The notes under the pieces: model-generated
What the model saw: only the letters and a program-made list of their open reading frames with translations
The model's database searches: none
What the model was told of the DNA's origin: nothing
Source: Bacteroidota bacterium
Lineage (GTDB): Bacteria; Bacteroidota; Ignavibacteria; UBA10030; UBA8401
DNA length: 64,000 bases
Direction of reading: 5' to 3'
Assembly (NCBI GenBank): GCA_027622375.1
Contig: JAQCAB010000006.1
Coordinates: 1 to 64,000, forward strand
Translations under genes and position numbers: made by a program
Shown: piece after piece, positions 63,746-64,000 of the stretch
Position numbering within the stretch: the stretch's first letter is position 1
Layout: each line of letters starts with the position of its first letter

Positions 63746-64000
63746 TTAAAACACTTTTCCAATAATAAATGGCTTTTCACCAATTAATTTAAGTTGATTT
63801 AAAACCAAATTGATTTTGTTTTTATTCACGATAAAAACTAATCCAATTCCTAAATTAAATGTTCGGCGCATATCTTTTTCAGGAACACTTCCTTCTCGCT
63901 GAATAAAATTAAAAATATTTGGTCGCTTCCAACTCAACCAATCGATTTTAACAGACATACCTTTTGGGATAATTCTATTTGTGTTCCCAATAATTCCACC
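63746..64000 (-). CDS. purM: Phosphoribosylformylglycinamidine cyclo-ligase (AIR synthase), C-terminal part
   Basis: The 85 visible codons run from the stop at 63746 to the window edge without interruption, so the gene continues beyond. The segment starts GGIIGNTNRIIPKG, then SVPEKDMRRTFNLGIG and ends with GEKPFIIGKV, characteristic of the PurM C-terminus. It catalyses the ATP-dependent ring closure giving aminoimidazole ribonucleotide in purine synthesis. An ATG at 63958 lies inside the conserved domain and is not the start. Confidence 0.92.
   Translation of the reverse strand, partial: GGIIGNTNRIIPKGMSVKIDWLSWKRPNIFNFIQREGSVPEKDMRRTFNLGIGLVFIVNKNKINLVLNQLKLIGEKPFIIGKVF

Noticed and set aside
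63746..63958. Separate 70-residue gene at the right end
   Set aside because: The frame continues open upstream to the window edge with PurM sequence, so it is part of a truncated purM.
1..64000. CRISPR array, prophage, transposon or foreign island
   Set aside because: No spaced direct repeats, transposase, integrase or phage structural genes, and base composition looks even across the window.

Overview
The window is strongly AT-rich bacterial chromosome with almost no non-coding DNA. It looks like a member of the Ignavibacteria/Chlorobi side of the FCB (Bacteroidota-Chlorobiota) group. The main evidence: a giant secreted protein (32684-37081) ends in a type IX secretion C-terminal domain of the NYPNPFNP type; the start of a probable PorU-like sortase lies at the left edge; there is a complete Bacteroides-aerotolerance (bat) operon; a group-II-like geranylgeranylglyceryl phosphate synthase is present; and many predicted lipoproteins and outer-membrane barrels occur. 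Intergenic gaps are mostly 0-30 bp, and TAATG or ATGA stop/start overlaps are frequent. No insertion sequence, prophage, CRISPR array, rRNA or obviously foreign island was seen.

Layout, left to right. (1) 1-2191: divergent PorU-like fragment (minus) and M61 peptidase (plus). (2) 2329-10221: an eight-gene plus-strand operon, glgA-gmhB-lipoprotein-outer membrane protein-rpiB-glyA-tatC-polyprenyl synthase. (3) 10320-11947: secreted aminopeptidase P, convergent with a minus-strand operon (15411-11798) of aconitase, AlkD-like protein, bacilliredoxin and a newly read 49-residue cysteine-rich secreted peptide. (4) 15520-22548: plus-strand operon clpS-alaS-GGGP synthase-gmhA-recR-two lipoproteins-ftsX. 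(5) 25848-22551: sdhCAB. (6) 38442-25915: a six-gene minus-strand operon with no name that I know. It encodes a CsgG-like TPR lipoprotein, a 1465-residue T9SS cargo, an outer-membrane barrel, a second CsgG-like protein, a CsgG/FlgT-like protein with transglutaminase-like and TPR parts, and a CHASE2 class III nucleotide cyclase. This is the best candidate for an undescribed system. (7) 48720-38609: moxR-DUF58-DUF4381-like-batA-batB-batC-batD-batE-transketolase. (8) 48815-49280: TPR lipoprotein and tRNA-Val(CAC), with a bidirectional terminator. (9) 60470-49368: minus-strand genes for gcvP, an LtaS-like phosphotransferase, Era, DUF1015, a DMT transporter, methylmalonyl-CoA epimerase, UvrC and a PuuD-like membrane protein. 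(10) 63324-60488: efp-accB-accC-gcvH. (11) 63418-64000: a small lipoprotein and the C-terminal end of purM.

Taken together the genes describe core metabolism (TCA cycle, one-carbon/glycine, fatty acid initiation, glycogen, ADP-heptose), translation and DNA repair, plus an unusually large share of envelope and secretion functions. The two heptose genes gmhA and gmhB sit in separate operons and imply an LPS-like inner core. SD-like sequences are strong before only a few genes and absent before many, as expected for this lineage.
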